This document shows, in pieces, positions 6,915 through 7,206 of a DNA stretch of 7,206 nucleotides (positions are counted from its first letter, which is position 1; each line of letters begins with the position of its first letter). The notes under the pieces are model-generated. The model was given only the letters and a program-made list of their open reading frames with translations, was not told the origin of the DNA and ran no database searches. Source of the DNA: Planctomycetaceae bacterium (GTDB lineage: Bacteria; Planctomycetota; Planctomycetia; Pirellulales; Pirellulaceae); assembly GCA_024642765.1 (NCBI GenBank), contig JAHEAM010000025.1, forward strand, positions 1 through 7,206, written 5' to 3'. Position numbers and translations under genes: made by a program.

Positions 6915-7206
6915 ATGCCAAGACTTTCGCGCAAAAAGCCTACTTACCGCAAACACATTCGAGGGCAGGCGCTGGTCGTTTTGAACGGCCAGTATCACTA
7001 CCTTGGAAAGTACGGCACCAAGGAATCGAAGGACGCCTACAACCGTTTGATTCGAGAATGGCAAGCCAATGGCGGCGTTCTACCGTCAAAAAGGTATGAG
7101 ACTGTTGTCGAGCTTTGCGCCGACTATCTCAATCACTGCGCGACGTACTACGTCAAGAACGGCAAACAGACGGGTGAAGTTCATTGTGTGCGATCGGCCT
7201 TAAGGA
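6915..7206 (+). CDS. Site-specific integrase (tyrosine recombinase), N-terminal part; truncated by window end
   Basis: Ninety-seven residues are visible from ATG 6915; the frame is still open at the last base. Residues 1-55 form a basic N-terminal arm-binding-type segment (MPRLSRKKPTYRKH, GQALVVLNGQYHYLGKYG, AYNRLIREWQANGG). From about residue 60 (YETVVELCADYLNHCATYYV, then KNGKQTGEVHCVRSALR) it continues as the helical core-binding domain of tyrosine recombinases. From memory, this pattern of a short 'GQA-LNG-YLG' segment followed by a 'YYVKNGKPTGE'-like helix is characteristic of the large planctomycete integrase families. The catalytic Arg-His-Tyr domain lies beyond the window, so activity cannot be judged. 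The protein would cut and rejoin DNA at an attachment site, likely in the adjacent tRNA-Leu. The competing frame over 6827-7099 is an overlap artefact. Confidence 0.88.
   Translation, partial: MPRLSRKKPTYRKHIRGQALVVLNGQYHYLGKYGTKESKDAYNRLIREWQANGGVLPSKRYETVVELCADYLNHCATYYVKNGKQTGEVHCVRSALR

Larger units (their letters stand above)
6772..7206 (+). mobile_element. Probable left end of an integrated element (genomic island or prophage) at tRNA-Leu
   Basis: An integrase gene starts just after the 3' end of a tRNA gene and reads away from it. This is the standard arrangement of tyrosine-recombinase elements that insert in a tRNA 3' end and restore it. The attachment core would lie within the T arm and acceptor end (about 6747-6771). 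The second copy of the tRNA 3' end, and hence the far boundary, is not in the window, so the element's existence and size are inferred. Confidence 0.6.

Noticed and set aside
6827..7099. 90-codon frame overlapping the integrase leader and start
   Set aside because: It overlaps the integrase in another frame; the integrase frame has clear family features, so this is a shadow.

Overview
The window reads as chromosomal DNA of a planctomycete, probably from the Pirellulales (Rhodopirellula/Blastopirellula relatives). This is an inference from gene content: a HEAT-repeat protein resembling the C-terminal part of planctomycete FlgI-like proteins directly before smc, a short helix-turn-helix/receiver protein, and an integrase whose N-terminus has the style of the large planctomycete integrase families. 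Base composition is close to balanced. Every confident gene is on the + strand.

Layout. (1) 1-972: the 3' part of a HEAT-repeat protein whose 5' end lies outside the window. (2) 992-4630: a complete smc gene, the chromosome-organising ATPase, 19 bases downstream and probably co-transcribed. (3) 4631-5369: about 740 bases without a convincing gene, holding a weak hairpin, short direct repeats and a few small open frames. (4) 5370-5942: a 190-residue protein with an N-terminal MerR/excisionase-type DNA-binding domain and a C-terminal response-regulator receiver that keeps the phospho-acceptor Asp but has lost other pocket residues; a clear intrinsic terminator follows at 6013-6042. (5) 6043-6640: no recognisable gene, but a second probable terminator at 6448-6486 and a foldable segment at 6198-6263 suggest a small, unidentified transcription unit. 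(6) 6641-6771: a promoter and a tRNA-Leu(GAG) gene. (7) 6772-7206: a short leader with two inverted repeats, then the first 97 codons of a tyrosine-recombinase integrase that runs off the window.

The first two genes are core chromosome biology. The right end changes character: an integrase starting 143 bases after a tRNA gene and reading away from it is the classical layout of an element integrated in the 3' end of a tRNA, so the window probably stops just inside a genomic island. I found no convincing new defence or other multi-gene system here. The most interesting items are the island boundary, the altered HTH-receiver protein, and the unassigned unit between the two terminators.
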